From: BJHL01 sp040378885
GTDB taxonomy: Bacteria > Planctomycetota > Phycisphaerae > Phycisphaerales > UBA1924
Direction of reading: 5' to 3'
DNA length: 64,000 bases
Assembly: GCA_046316615.1 (NCBI GenBank)
Contig: JBKDAN010000047.1
Span: 1-64,000, forward strand
The translations under genes were made by a program, and so were the position numbers. Positions 25,920 to 38,875 of the stretch are shown here, piece by piece. Below the pieces are notes generated by a model. It ran no database searches and was not told the origin of the DNA. It worked only from the letters and a program-made list of their open reading frames with translations. The stretch's first letter is position 1. Each line of letters begins with the position of its first letter.

Positions 25920-25983
25920 GTTTACATGTCGCGTCTCTCCGTTCTCCGTTCTCTGCTCTCTGTTCTCGTCCTCCTCTCTCCCC
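25920..25983 (+). promoter_or_regulatory. CT-rich leader directly before the methyltransferase start
   Basis: Over about 50 bases this is almost only C and T (GTCTCTCCGTTCTCCGTTCT, then CTGCTCTCTGTTCTC and CCTCCTCTCTCCCC) and abuts ATG 25984, in place of a ribosome site. Similar in character to the leaders at 2996-3030 and 58702-58737. The rest of the gap 25758-25919 shows nothing recognisable. Confidence 0.35.
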
Positions 25984-27195
25984 ATGACCGAATCCCCTCT
26001 CGATCTTCACGCATGGCAGCGGCTCCTGAGCAGCGAGTGCGACGCACTGCGCGCGAAGGCTGCGGAAATCGATGCGGGCGATGTCGCCGCGGTGACGCGG
26101 CTGCGGGGTAAGTGGGATGTGGAACTGGTGCACGCCGCGTTGCAACTCCAGAAGGCTCGAAACAAGCTGCAGCCCAAGTTCCCGGATCGATGGCAGACGT
26201 TGCTGGCCGACCCGACCGGCGCGGAAATGGCGACGGGGCTTCGGGTGGGCATGCACAAGGCGAAGCGGTTTGCGAGCAAGCTGGCCGGTGCGAGTGTCGT
26301 CGATCTGTGCTGCGGCATCGGTGGCGACGCGATGTGCATGCGGGATGCGGGCCTGAACGTCACCGTGGTTGACAATGATCCGACACGTGCGTGGATGGCA
26401 GGTGCGAACGCCGCATGCAAGTTGCTGGCGTGCGATGTCCTCGCGAGTGAGGTGCCGACGGGTGCGTTTCATATCGATCCGGCGCGACGGACCGTTGGCG
26501 GCGCAGGGGCAAAGCGTGTGTTCGAGCTGGAGTTGTTGTCGCCACCGGCCAGCGTTATTGCGAGCGTGATTCGCAGGCGCCGCGATGGCGCGGTGAAGTT
26601 GCAGCCCGGCATTGACATTGCGGAGCTGGCGCAGCACGAGATTGTCGGCGAAGTGGAGGTCATCTCTGACCAAGGGCGGCTTGTGCAGGCGGTAGTCTGG
26701 TGCGGCGCGCTCAGCGACGGCGACAACGTGCGCGCAGCAACGCTGGTGCGGCACGATGGTTCGACGGTGAGCATGCACGGTGAGTCACGAGCGGAGCCGG
26801 TGGCCGTATCACCTATGTTGCGATACGTGCATGAGCTTGATCCGAGTATTGAGCGAGTGGGTTTGCTGCACACCATGTGTGAGCGAGCCAATGCGGCGAT
26901 GGTCCACCCCGCGCTGGGGCTCCTGACGAGTGATCTGGTGCTGGATGACCCGTTCGTGACATGTTTCGAGGTGCTCGATCACTTCCCGTGGAAGGTGCCT
27001 CGTGCGAAGGACAAACTGAAGAATCTTGGGGCGGGCATCGTGGAAGTCAAGACGCGTGACAAGCAGGTCGATCCTGACAGCGTGCAGCGTGAGCTTTCGA
27101 GGCCTGGCGCGGGGCCGACGCTGACCCTGTTTGTGCTCCGATTTGATCGCGAGGTCCGCGGCATCGTTGCCCGGCGCATCGTCAAGCCGGCGTAA
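25984..27195 (+). CDS. Class I SAM methyltransferase with THUMP-like C-terminal domain
   Basis: 403 residues. The SAM-binding loop VVDLCCGIGGDAMCM and acidic VTVVDNDP mark a Rossmann methyltransferase; FHIDPARRT (DPARR) is the catalytic-site motif typical of this uncharacterised family. The C-terminal quarter (about 310-400, DHFPWKVPRAKDKLKNL...) matches the THUMP-like domain seen in these proteins, suggesting an RNA substrate. ATG 25984 is preceded by a CT-rich leader rather than a Shine-Dalgarno sequence. Confidence 0.82.
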   Translation: MTESPLDLHAWQRLLSSECDALRAKAAEIDAGDVAAVTRLRGKWDVELVHAALQLQKARNKLQPKFPDRWQTLLADPTGAEMATGLRVGMHKAKRFASKLAGASVVDLCCGIGGDAMCMRDAGLNVTVVDNDPTRAWMAGANAACKLLACDVLASEVPTGAFHIDPARRTVGGAGAKRVFELELLSPPASVIASVIRRRRDGAVKLQPGIDIAELAQHEIVGEVEVISDQGRLVQAVVWCGALSDGDNVRAATLVRHDGSTVSMHGESRAEPVAVSPMLRYVHELDPSIERVGLLHTMCERANAAMVHPALGLLTSDLVLDDPFVTCFEVLDHFPWKVPRAKDKLKNLGAGIVEVKTRDKQVDPDSVQRELSRPGAGPTLTLFVLRFDREVRGIVARRIVKPA

Positions 27196-27251
27196 GCCGA
27201 AAGCGGTGCCTGTGGGCAACGGGAAATCGTGACTGGCTTCACCGTCATCGC

Positions 27252-27279
27252 TGGACTTTCTCCACGAACTGTCTATATT
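27252..27279 (+). promoter_or_regulatory. Possible sigma-70 promoter for carB
   Basis: TGGACT (27252-27257), a 16-base spacer and TATATT (27274-27279), about 70 bases before the start. An AACTGT...ACAGTT inverted pair surrounds the -10 box and could be an operator. Confidence 0.35.
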
Positions 27280-27350
27280 CCACACAGTTTGCGCGCACTT
27301 CGCCGGAGGTGGGGTTTCGCACAACGCGCACGACGGAGAAACGTCCCGCC

Positions 27351-31055
<3,705 letters not shown>

Positions 31056-31066
31056 GGGTGGAGCGA

Positions 31067-31534
31067 TCAGTCTTCGGGAATACCCGTGACCTGGCCCGTG
31101 GCTTCATCGAAGTAGCTGGCGTACAGCGTGCTATCAACTTCGTTCCACAGCCAGCCCGCGCTCGCGCTGCCGCGTTCGCCCGCACCGGTAGTCATTGCGA
31201 TGGCATACCGCGCGGCATCTGACGCATCGGGCCACGCAGGGTTCACGGGCGCGAGCTTGATGTAGTTGCAGCCAATCAGCGATTCAGCGTCGGTCGCCGT
31301 GCCCCATTGGTCCGCCGCAAAGTCCGGCCACGCCGAGTTCTTCGCGTGGTAGACCTCAATCTGCCGCTGCAGCGTCGCGAGCTGGCTCTTGACGTTGCCA
31401 GCCTTGCTGTCTTGCGTCGCGCTGGCAAACTGCGGCACAACGATGGCAGCCAGAATGCCCAGAATCACGACAACGATGAGAATCTCAACGAGCGTGAAGG
31501 CGTGGCGGACGGCGATGTGAACGGGCTTGCGCAT
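31067..31534 (-). CDS. Type II pseudopilin (prepilin-type), paralogue 1
   Basis: 155 residues. The prepilin peptidase site and helix read AFTLVEILIVVVILGILAA, with the conserved Glu five residues after the cleavage point (residue about 16). The rest is a GspG-like pseudopilin globular domain (QLATLQRQIEVYHAKNSAWP). Ribosome site GAGG lies seven bases before ATG 31534. One of three tandem paralogues; assembles into a pilus or type II secretion pseudopilus. It converges with carB, 11 bases apart. Confidence 0.88.
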   Translation of the reverse strand: MRKPVHIAVRHAFTLVEILIVVVILGILAAIVVPQFASATQDSKAGNVKSQLATLQRQIEVYHAKNSAWPDFAADQWGTATDAESLIGCNYIKLAPVNPAWPDASDAARYAIAMTTGAGERGSASAGWLWNEVDSTLYASYFDEATGQVTGIPED

Positions 31535-31648
31535 GATGGATCCTCGACACGCGTGGACCTAGCCAACATCGGCGATTGCACGACGTATCGCGACTAGTGG
31601 TGCGAGGTATGCGATTATCACACGCGGCACAGCCGCTATAAAGCAACA

Positions 31649-31668
31649 ACGCACGCTTTCGCGTGCGT
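31649..31668 (-). terminator. Hairpin after pseudopilin 2
   Basis: Eight-base perfect stem ACGCACGC/GCGTGCGT with a TTTC (minus: GAAA) tetraloop, then a weak T-rich tail TGTTGCTTT on the minus strand. Lies 28 bases past the stop of the gene at 31696. Confidence 0.55.
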
Positions 31669-31695
31669 CGTTCGGAATCTGACTATCCCACTGCC

Positions 31696-32148
31696 TTAGT
31701 CAGCGGGGTTCGTGGAAAGCTGGCCGGTGCCTTCATTGAAGAAGCTGGCGTAGATGGTGTTGTCATCGCTGTTCCAAGCCCAGCCGTTCGCATCCAAACC
31801 CTTGGTCGTGCCCGTCACCACGCCGACAGCCTTGCGCTGGGCGGAGGTGAGCGTACCGGCGGGGTTCGAAGGGGCTTCCTTGATGAACTTGCCGCCGATC
31901 ATGCTCGTCAGGTCGGTCGTGGTGCCCCAACCTTCGGTGCCGAAGTTGGGATACTCGTTGTTCTTGGCCTGGTAGAGCTCAATCTGGCGCTGCAGGGTGC
32001 CCAGCTGGCTCTTGATGTTGCCGGCCTGGCTGTCCTGCGTTGCGCTGGTGAACTGAGGCACCACGATGGCGGCGAGAATGCCGAGGATGACAACGACGAT
32101 CAGAATTTCGACGAGGGTAAAGGCCTTACGAATGGTCGACTTACGCAT
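31696..32148 (-). CDS. Type II pseudopilin (prepilin-type), paralogue 2
   Basis: 150 residues from ATG 32148 (ribosome site AGGAG eight bases upstream). AFTLVEILIVVVILGILAA is identical to paralogue 1 over the helix, and NIKSQLGTLQRQIELYQAKN closely matches it. The C-terminal domain ends WAWNSDDNTIYASFFNEGTG. A 206-base gap upstream can fold (GGCT/AGCC-type stems near 32170-32200), so a structured leader is possible. Confidence 0.88.
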   Translation of the reverse strand: MRKSTIRKAFTLVEILIVVVILGILAAIVVPQFTSATQDSQAGNIKSQLGTLQRQIELYQAKNNEYPNFGTEGWGTTTDLTSMIGGKFIKEAPSNPAGTLTSAQRKAVGVVTGTTKGLDANGWAWNSDDNTIYASFFNEGTGQLSTNPAD

Positions 32149-32354
32149 GCGAATCGCTCCTGCCCACCAAACCGTCGGCTGCGTGTTTCCCGCACGTAGC
32201 CTCGAGTGCTGCCAAGAGATCCGAGCGATGGGCGCTGACTCGGTCCTTGGTCCGTCGCCGCCGCGAGTAGCCTGCCGGACCACCCGGCGGACTGCGACGC
32301 GAACGCAAACCTGCACGGAGCGATTTCTCGCGTCCGGCGGGGAATACATCGGAT

Positions 32355-32837
32355 TCAATCGGTGGCTGTGCTCGTCATGAGCACGGAAGTTTCGTTGAAG
32401 TAGCTTGCATAAACCGCACGATCGGTGCTGTTCCACACCCAGCCCTTGGAGGCATGGCCGCGTGCGGTGCCGGTAACGACTTCAATGGCCGTCGCGTTGG
32501 CATCGCCCGCGGGGTAACGCGGGTGGCGAGGAGCTTCCTTGAGGTACTTGAGACCGATGAGCGAGCGCGTGCTCGGATCAGTCACGTCAGAGGCCGAACC
32601 CCAGCCATCGGTGGCGAAGTTCGGATACGCACCACGACGCTGGCTCTTGTAGAGTTCAACGGTGTTGTTGAGAGACTGAAGCTGCGCCTGAATGTTGCGC
32701 TGCTGGCTTTCGCTGGTCGCGCTCGAGAACTGCGGAATCACCATCGCGCTCAGAATGCCCAGGATAATGACGACGATGAGGATCTCGACAAGCGAGAAAC
32801 CTTGACGTCGTGAGATGTTCGACCCGTGCGTGAGCAT
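32355..32837 (-). CDS. Type II pseudopilin (prepilin-type), paralogue 3
   Basis: 160 residues from ATG 32837, with GGAG seven to eight bases upstream; a longer frame exists but lacks this. GFSLVEILIVVIILGILSA is the cleavage site and helix. The domain that follows (QSLNNTVELYKSQRRGAYP) and the end WVWNSTDRAVYASYFNE show it is a diverged paralogue of the two downstream genes. The first of the three transcribed. Confidence 0.87.
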   Translation of the reverse strand: MLTHGSNISRRQGFSLVEILIVVIILGILSAMVIPQFSSATSESQQRNIQAQLQSLNNTVELYKSQRRGAYPNFATDGWGSASDVTDPSTRSLIGLKYLKEAPRHPRYPAGDANATAIEVVTGTARGHASKGWVWNSTDRAVYASYFNETSVLMTSTATD

Positions 32838-32993
32838 GATGATCTCCGGACGCCGCCCGTGCGACGCTCCTTCATGGAGATCGGTGTCTTGAGTCACCCG
32901 CGTGAGCAAGGACGCGCCCGGAGCCGCACGGGCCTTGCCCGTCGCCCGCATAAACCACACAGCCCGGCGAGTGCGCAGAAAAAGCGGACGTAA

Positions 32994-33027
32994 ATGAAAA
33001 ATGGCACAGGCGAGGGGCCTGTGCCAT
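32994..33027 (-). terminator. Rho-independent terminator for argG
   Basis: Perfect 11-base stem ATGGCACAGGC (33001-33011)/GCCTGTGCCAT (33017-33027), loop of five, then TTTTCATTTA on the minus strand. Located 27 bases after the argG stop. Confidence 0.85.
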
Positions 33028-33053
33028 GTGCGAACTTTCGAGCTGCAACCAGC

Positions 33054-34274
33054 TTATCTGGCCAGTCCACGTTCCTTCAGAGCGCGAATGCGTTCGGGCA
33101 GGCTCAGCAGACGGATAAACCCGCCCGCGTCCTTCTGGCTGTACACGTCTTCACCCTCGAAGCTGACCATCTTTTCCGCGTACAGGCTGTACGGGCTCTT
33201 GCGCTGCACCGCCGTGGCGTGCCCCTTGAACAGTCGAACCACCACTTCACCCGTGATGCGCTCGCTCATCTTGGCGGCGCACGCCCACAGGCTCTCGCGC
33301 AGAGGTGTGAACCAGCGCCCGTCATACACCAGTTCCGCGAACGTCAGGCCCAGGTGCTCGCGATAGTGCAGCGTCTCGCGATCCAGTACGAGCTCTTCCA
33401 GCCCGCGCAGACCTTCCACGATCGTTGTGCCGCCCGGCGTTTCATACAGCCCGCGGCTCTTCATGCCCACGCGACGGTTCTCCACCAGGTCCACGCGTCC
33501 CACGCCGTGCTTGCCGGCAATGTCGTTGAGTTCCGTGATGATTTGCCACGCTTCCATCTTCTTGCCGTTGAGCGCAACGGGCCGGCCCTTTTCAAACACC
33601 AGCGCCACATCCGTGTGCGTGTTCGGAGCCTGAGTCACCGGCACCGTCAGCATGTACGCGTCTTCGGGCGGCGCATTCCACGGGTCTTCAATCGTGCCGC
33701 CTTCGTGGCTAATGTGCCACAGATTCCGGTCACGTGAGTAGATCTTCGTCGCGCTGGCGGTCGTGGGAATGTTGCGATCCTTCAAGTAGTCCAGCATCGC
33801 GATACGGCCGCTGAGCTTCCACTGATCCATGCGCCACGGCGCGATCACTTCCAGCTCCGGCGCGAGCGCGGCGTACGCGCTCTCGAAACGAACCTGATCG
33901 TTGCCTTTGCCCGTGCAGCCGTGGGCCAACGCGGTGCAGCCCGTCTGCTTCGCGACATTGACCTGGCCCCGCGCCAGCACAGGGCGAGCGATAGCGGTGC
34001 CCAGCAGGTAGCGACCTTCGTACTTCGCCCCGGCGATCATGGTGGGCATCACAAACTCGTCGACAAACTCCTTCCTGAGGTCGACGACATGGCACTCCAC
34101 CGCGCCCGAGTCCTTTGCCTTCTTCTCAACGCCGGCCAGTTCATCCGAGCCTTGCCCCACGTCACCGACGACACAGACGACTTCAGCGCCCGGGATGTTG
34201 TCCTTGAGCCACGGCACGATGCACGAGGTATCAAGACCACCGGAGTAAGCAAGAGCGATGCGTTTCTTCGACAT
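33054..34274 (-). CDS. argG: Argininosuccinate synthase
   Basis: 406 residues, standard length. The N-type ATP pyrophosphatase loop ALAYSGGLDTSC is at residues 7-18; ALAHGCTGKGNDQVRFE and the C-terminal YSLYAEKMVSFE are family hallmarks. Joins citrulline and aspartate using ATP, the seventh step of arginine synthesis. Follows argF by 47 bases on the same strand, so the two form an operon closed by the terminator at 32994-33027. Confidence 0.97.
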   Translation of the reverse strand: MSKKRIALAYSGGLDTSCIVPWLKDNIPGAEVVCVVGDVGQGSDELAGVEKKAKDSGAVECHVVDLRKEFVDEFVMPTMIAGAKYEGRYLLGTAIARPVLARGQVNVAKQTGCTALAHGCTGKGNDQVRFESAYAALAPELEVIAPWRMDQWKLSGRIAMLDYLKDRNIPTTASATKIYSRDRNLWHISHEGGTIEDPWNAPPEDAYMLTVPVTQAPNTHTDVALVFEKGRPVALNGKKMEAWQIITELNDIAGKHGVGRVDLVENRRVGMKSRGLYETPGGTTIVEGLRGLEELVLDRETLHYREHLGLTFAELVYDGRWFTPLRESLWACAAKMSERITGEVVVRLFKGHATAVQRKSPYSLYAEKMVSFEGEDVYSQKDAGGFIRLLSLPERIRALKERGLAR

Positions 34275-34321
34275 GTTGACCTTTCAAGCTGCCCAGCCGT
34301 GCGACGCGCTGGACGCTGTGT

Positions 34322-35356
34322 TCACGTGCGAGCGTTCCCGAGAATCGCCGCGAGCAGTGCGTTCTGCGCATGCATGCGGTTCTCGGCTTGTGCATACACG
34401 ACGCTGCTGGGAGCGTCGATCACTTCATCCGTCACTTCCACACCGCGCCGCGCGGGCAGGCAGTGCATGAACTTGGACGGGCCCCAACTTGCATGTAGGC
34501 CCTTCGACGCAGTTGCCATGAGTTCCGCGTCGATCTGATAATCGCTGAAAACCTTCAGCCGTTTGCCCGCCTCGTCGGCTTGGCCCATGCTCACCCACAC
34601 ATCGGTGTAAACGGCATGGTGACCTTCCACGGCGTTCAGCTTGTTCGTCACCGTCAGGGTGCTGCCAGTTTCCTTGGCAATCGCCGCGGTTTCGTCAACA
34701 AACGCTTCCAGCGGTTCATACTTCTTGGGAGTGACAACCGTGATGTCACATCCGCAGAGCGCAGCGGCGTGCATGAGCGAGTGAGCAACGTTGTTGCCAT
34801 CGCCCACATACGCGATGCGCAGTCGCTTGCCATCCACCCGGAAATCCTGCGCGAACTCCCACAGCGTCATGATGTCCGCCAGCCCCTGGCACGGGTGCTC
34901 GCGCTCGCTCAGCGCGTTGATGACCGGTACGTTTGCGTGCTCAGCCAGTTCTTCAACAATCGCCTGGCTGTACACGCGAGCGATGATGCAGTGCAGCCAG
35001 CGCTCCAGGTTCTTGGCATAGTCCTTCACGGCTTCGCGCTCACCGAGCCGCTGCACGCTGTGATCCATGTAGATCGCGTGCCCTCCCAGCATCGTGAAGC
35101 CCGTCTCAAATGTGATGCGCGTCCGCAGGCTCGCTTTCTCAAAGATGAGAATGCCGTGCATGCCCTTGAGAACGTCCGCGTATGCCACGCGGTTGCTCTT
35201 GATCTTCGCAGCCAGTTGCAGCAGTTCGCGCACACACGTCGGCGTGAGTTGCGTGAGCGTCAGCAGGTCCTTGCCTGCCAGTTCGCGCACGCTTGCATAC
35301 GGCTCATGGTCGAGCACGGCGTTGGGCACATACGTCTGTGGAGCGGCTGGTGTCAT
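34322..35356 (-). CDS. argF: Ornithine carbamoyltransferase
   Basis: 344 residues from ATG 35356. Carbamoyl-phosphate site EKASLRTRITFE (S-x-R-T-R), SEREHPCQGLAD, and ornithine site HCLPARRGVEV are all intact. Transfers the carbamoyl group made by CarAB to ornithine. It is 4 kb from carB and adjacent to argG, a partial arginine cluster. In-frame codons up to 35440 are ignored because they precede the conserved region by too much. Confidence 0.96.
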   Translation of the reverse strand: MTPAAPQTYVPNAVLDHEPYASVRELAGKDLLTLTQLTPTCVRELLQLAAKIKSNRVAYADVLKGMHGILIFEKASLRTRITFETGFTMLGGHAIYMDHSVQRLGEREAVKDYAKNLERWLHCIIARVYSQAIVEELAEHANVPVINALSEREHPCQGLADIMTLWEFAQDFRVDGKRLRIAYVGDGNNVAHSLMHAAALCGCDITVVTPKKYEPLEAFVDETAAIAKETGSTLTVTNKLNAVEGHHAVYTDVWVSMGQADEAGKRLKVFSDYQIDAELMATASKGLHASWGPSKFMHCLPARRGVEVTDEVIDAPSSVVYAQAENRMHAQNALLAAILGNART

Positions 35357-35522
35357 CGTCGTGCAATCATTCGTGAACGTGCGTGCGAGTTTCACTATTC
35401 TCGCTGCTGAAGCTGCGTCGCCGCTGCAACGAAATGGCAAGCGGTCCCTCGCGTGCCGTAACGATACAAGTCACGCGCCCCAAGTTCGCTTCGCCGCTTG
35501 AAAAAATTGCGTTTAGGTCACA

Positions 35523-36284
35523 CTATCCCACAGCGTCGTAGTCGACGTACCAGCGAACCTCCGCCGCGTCGATCATGGGCAAAACACCCGCTTTGCGCAC
35601 GCTGAATTCCCCGCGCCAGCGATGAATGCCCGACGCCGCTTGCTTGCCCGTCGCGACGATCGCCAGCAAGCGGGCTCCCCGCACCGCGGCACCCGTCATA
35701 CCCACACGAGCGGGCGCATCTGCCATCACAGGCGTCGTCGCCACGAGCGTGTCCTGCGACCCGCCGTCAATCACGCCCGACCACGCGCCGTCTGGCAACT
35801 GCTCAACCAGCACGACATCTAGCCGATCCTGTCCCTTCTCGCGCCAACCCAGGTGCTCGCGAAGCTGTGTCTCGTAAGCGGTGGCGGCGTCAGGGCGGGA
35901 CGTGTCAATGCGGTGGGCCTGCTCGCGCGGCATGCCCGAACCTTCGACGACCAGTCCCTCCAGAATCGAACCACGGTGCTGCGGGTCGTCTTCCGACACC
36001 ATCGCCTCATCGACCAGCCACACCCGCGTGCGGGACCACGGAAACTCGCGGTAGAGTGGGTCAGTCATCATGCGCCGCACGATGGGAACAACGCCTCCAG
36101 AGAAGCTGATGGCCAGTTGGAAGTCGCCAAACGTGCGTATGCAGTTGCGGGCGTGCACCGCGATGTCAGCGAGCAGTGCGTCGTGGACGGCGTCGCGATC
36201 TTCTCGCATGACCACGCCGCCCGGCAAGCGAGGCAGTGGGGGCGGGTTGCCTCCAACAAGGTCAAATGTGGGGCGATCTTCCAC
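35523..36284 (-). CDS. 6-phosphogluconolactonase-like protein with altered active-site motif
   Basis: 253 residues from GTG 36284. The fold signals of the Pgl/NagB family are present: SFSGGVVPIVRRM (phosphate loop, about 61-73) and RVWLVDEAMV (the DERxV region, about 88-97). The GMGxDGHTASLF motif, which holds the catalytic His in true lactonases, is missing; DGAWSGVIDGGS stands at that place. It may be a diverged lactonase or an enzyme with another sugar-phosphate substrate. Divergent from the thiamine gene, 68 bases apart. Confidence 0.68.
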   Translation of the reverse strand: MEDRPTFDLVGGNPPPLPRLPGGVVMREDRDAVHDALLADIAVHARNCIRTFGDFQLAISFSGGVVPIVRRMMTDPLYREFPWSRTRVWLVDEAMVSEDDPQHRGSILEGLVVEGSGMPREQAHRIDTSRPDAATAYETQLREHLGWREKGQDRLDVVLVEQLPDGAWSGVIDGGSQDTLVATTPVMADAPARVGMTGAAVRGARLLAIVATGKQAASGIHRWRGEFSVRKAGVLPMIDAAEVRWYVDYDAVG

Positions 36285-36352
36285 GCATTGAGCGTAGCAG
36301 ACCGCCCGCCACCAGCGTGCTGCAAGCCCACTTCGCCGGGCTACCTTCCACT

Positions 36353-37402
36353 ATGGAAGCGGCTTTGCGCATGCTCGACGCCAACCTCAACCGTGCCCGC
36401 GAAGGCCTGCGCGTGGTGGAGGATGCGGCGCGGTTTGCACTCGATGACGCAGCGACAAGCCGAGAAGCCAAGCGGATTCGCCACGAGCTCGCCGTCGCCA
36501 TGACGCAGTTGGGCGTGGCGGATCAGGCATTGCTCGACGCGCGAGACACGCCCGGTGATGTGGGGATCTCACACTCGGGCGCGAGCGATCAACGTCGCGA
36601 GCAGCTCTCCACCCTGGTGCACGCCAATGCAGGCCGTGTGGCGGAGGCCCTTCGTGTCATCGAAGAGTGCTCCAAGCTGCTCGGCAGGAGCGACGTCGCA
36701 CACAGCGTCGAATCACTGCGATACGCCACGTACACGCTGCACCAGCAGGTCGCAGGGCGGCTTGTTCGCTCGCCCCGCCAGTATCGGTTGTGTGTGCTAC
36801 TGACCGAGCGTTTGTGCAGCAAGCCTTGGGACGAAGTCGCGGCACAGGCCATCGCTGGCGGGGCCGACTGCCTCCAACTACGGGAAAAGGACCTGCCCGA
36901 CGCCGAACTCCTCAGGCGTGCACGACGGCTGGTGTCGCTCGCCAGCAGCTGCGCCGTGTACATCAACGATCGTCCTGACATCGCCCTACTCGCCCAAGCA
37001 ACGGGCGTGCACCTCGGACAGACAGACATGCCACTCGCGGACGCACGCTCGCTGGCCGGCTCGCGGCTGCTGATCGGCGTGTCGACGGAGAATCTCAACC
37101 AAGCACGTGCCGCAGCCACCGGCGGAGCGGACATCTGCGGCGTGGGACCAATGTTCCCGACCACGACCAAAGACAAGCCGCGACTCGCGGGGCCGGGTTA
37201 CCTTCAGGCGTTTCTGACAGATGAAGTGACCCGTCGCGTGCCGCATCTTGCAATCGGCGGAATCTCGCCGATGAACGTGCAGCAACTTTCGGCGGTTGGT
37301 TGCCGGGGTGTAGCCGTGAGTAGTGTGGTGTGCGGCGCCGACAATCCCCGACGCGTGTGCGAAGAACTCGTCGCAGCCCTGCCGCCAGTAGTCAGCAACT
37401 GA
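36353..37402 (+). CDS. thiE: ThiD2-ThiE fusion: thiamine-phosphate synthase
   Basis: 349 residues. The N-terminal about 130 residues match the ThiD2 domain (RMLDANLNRAREGLRVVED). The C-terminal part is a ThiE TIM barrel: LLTERLC, DCLQLREKDL, YINDRPDIALL, GVHLGQTDMP, GVSTENLNQA, GVGPMFPTTTK and AIGGI. ThiE condenses the hydroxymethylpyrimidine diphosphate and thiazole phosphate halves of thiamine; ThiD2 is linked to pyrimidine phosphorylation. Start ATG 36353. Confidence 0.9.
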   Translation: MEAALRMLDANLNRAREGLRVVEDAARFALDDAATSREAKRIRHELAVAMTQLGVADQALLDARDTPGDVGISHSGASDQRREQLSTLVHANAGRVAEALRVIEECSKLLGRSDVAHSVESLRYATYTLHQQVAGRLVRSPRQYRLCVLLTERLCSKPWDEVAAQAIAGGADCLQLREKDLPDAELLRRARRLVSLASSCAVYINDRPDIALLAQATGVHLGQTDMPLADARSLAGSRLLIGVSTENLNQARAAATGGADICGVGPMFPTTTKDKPRLAGPGYLQAFLTDEVTRRVPHLAIGGISPMNVQQLSAVGCRGVAVSSVVCGADNPRRVCEELVAALPPVVSN

Positions 37403-37443
37403 ATCATTCAACCAAGTCCATCATCGACATCAGTAAACGAACC

Positions 37444-38667
37444 ATGGCTTACACCTTCCACCAAGCGATCCTTCCCAATGGCCTCACAATTGTGGGTGAG
37501 GTCGATCCCACGGCGCATTCCGCTGCTGCCGGCTTCTTCGTCAAGACCGGGGCTCGCGACGAAGCCACGCCGCTCATGGGTGTCAGCCACTTCCTTGAGC
37601 ACATGATGTTCAAGGGCACGCACGACATCACCGCGGAAGAACTCAACCAACGCTTCGACGCGATGGGCGCGAAGAACAACGCCTACACGAGCAACGAGAT
37701 CACGTGCTTCTACGCGCATCTGCTGCCTGAACGATCCGGTGAAGGCATCGATCTGCTCTCTCGCATGATGCGTCCCGCGCTGCGCCAAGGCGACTTCGAC
37801 ACCGAAAAGGGCGTGATTCTCGAAGAGATCGCGATGTACGATGACAACCCGTTCTTCATCTTGTACGAATCGGTGCTAGAGAAACACTTCGGCCGCCACA
37901 CGCTCAGTCACAAGGTGCTGGGGACCAACCAAAGCATCACCAATCTCACGCGTGATCAGATGCAGACGTACTTCGACTCGCGCTACAGCGCGGACAACAC
38001 CGTTGTCGCGCTCGCGGGTCGGCTTGACTTCAATGCTGCCGTCGCCCAGATCAATCAACTCTGCGGTGCGTGGCGCCGCACCAGCGTGACGCGCGACAAC
38101 GCTCCGCCCAAGCTCGCAGGTGAGCACTTCACGGTTCACAGCGAGAAAGTCAATCGCGGGTATCTGCTGGCCATGTGCCCCGCGCCCGCATTCGACGACG
38201 AACGTCGCTACGCTGCGGCGTTGGTATCGCAGGTGCTTGGCATGCCCGACAACAGTCTCCTGCACTGGGCGCTCATCGAGCCCGGCATTGCGGAAGAAGC
38301 GCAAGCCGTCTATGACGGCAACGACGGCAGCGGCCAGTGCTTTGTCTTCGCATCCTGTGATCCTGCACGTATCGATGACGTTTGGGAGATCACGCGGAAG
38401 CAGATGCGCGACGTTCGCGACTCGTTGACCCAGGACGATCTTGACCGCCTGCTCGCGAAAACCGTCACTGGAGCGACGATCTCGGGCGAGCGCCCCCATG
38501 ACCGCATGCATCGCCTCGGACGTGTCTTTACCTACCTGCGTCGGTACTGGCCGCTTGAGGAAGAACTCGATCGCATGTCGCGCGTGACACTGGCGGATAT
38601 GCGGGCATACTGCGACGCCTTCCCGCTTGAACCCGTCACCGTGGGGCGGCTGCTTCCCAAAGCGTGA
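37444..38667 (+). CDS. M16-family zinc peptidase
   Basis: 407 residues. The inverted zinc motif HFLEHMMFKGT (HxxEH) is at about residues 51-61, with the third ligand Glu in EEIAMYDDNP about 75 residues on. N-terminal LPNGLTIVGE and a second, inactive M16 half complete a processing-peptidase-like clam. Typical substrates are presequences or short peptides. Start ATG 37444; no clear ribosome site. Follows thiE on the same strand after 41 bases. Confidence 0.9.
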   Translation: MAYTFHQAILPNGLTIVGEVDPTAHSAAAGFFVKTGARDEATPLMGVSHFLEHMMFKGTHDITAEELNQRFDAMGAKNNAYTSNEITCFYAHLLPERSGEGIDLLSRMMRPALRQGDFDTEKGVILEEIAMYDDNPFFILYESVLEKHFGRHTLSHKVLGTNQSITNLTRDQMQTYFDSRYSADNTVVALAGRLDFNAAVAQINQLCGAWRRTSVTRDNAPPKLAGEHFTVHSEKVNRGYLLAMCPAPAFDDERRYAAALVSQVLGMPDNSLLHWALIEPGIAEEAQAVYDGNDGSGQCFVFASCDPARIDDVWEITRKQMRDVRDSLTQDDLDRLLAKTVTGATISGERPHDRMHRLGRVFTYLRRYWPLEEELDRMSRVTLADMRAYCDAFPLEPVTVGRLLPKA

Positions 38668-38805
38668 CCTTCCCCGCGAACCAACGGCGTTTGGCGGGAC
38701 CGTTTCAGTCTGATAAGGCCTCAGGTCCGCCCTCGGTGCCCCGTGTTTTCGCTTGGCAGGCACAAATTTTCTTCACATAATCGGGGGCCGAGGCTAGGCG
38801 CAGGC

Positions 38806-38848
38806 GGGTGTTTCGTGTACATTGTGCACATCGGTTGGAACTGTTTCA
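38806..38848 (+). promoter_or_regulatory. Promoter with candidate LacI-type operator (PEP-CTERM gene)
   Basis: GGGTGTTTC (38806-38814), three bases, then TACATT (38818-38823), the same arrangement as at the lacI-type gene (40998-41015). Thirteen bases on is TGGAACTGTTTCA (38836-38848), one mismatch from the operator at 41018. Confidence 0.5.
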
Positions 38849-38875
38849 GTCCCGAGAGGGACAAAGGAGAGATCT

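Noticed and set aside
32149..32354. Cyclic-di-GMP riboswitch before pseudopilin 2
   Set aside because: The region can fold, but the conserved GCAAACC, GACGCAAAGCC and tetraloop-receptor blocks are not there.
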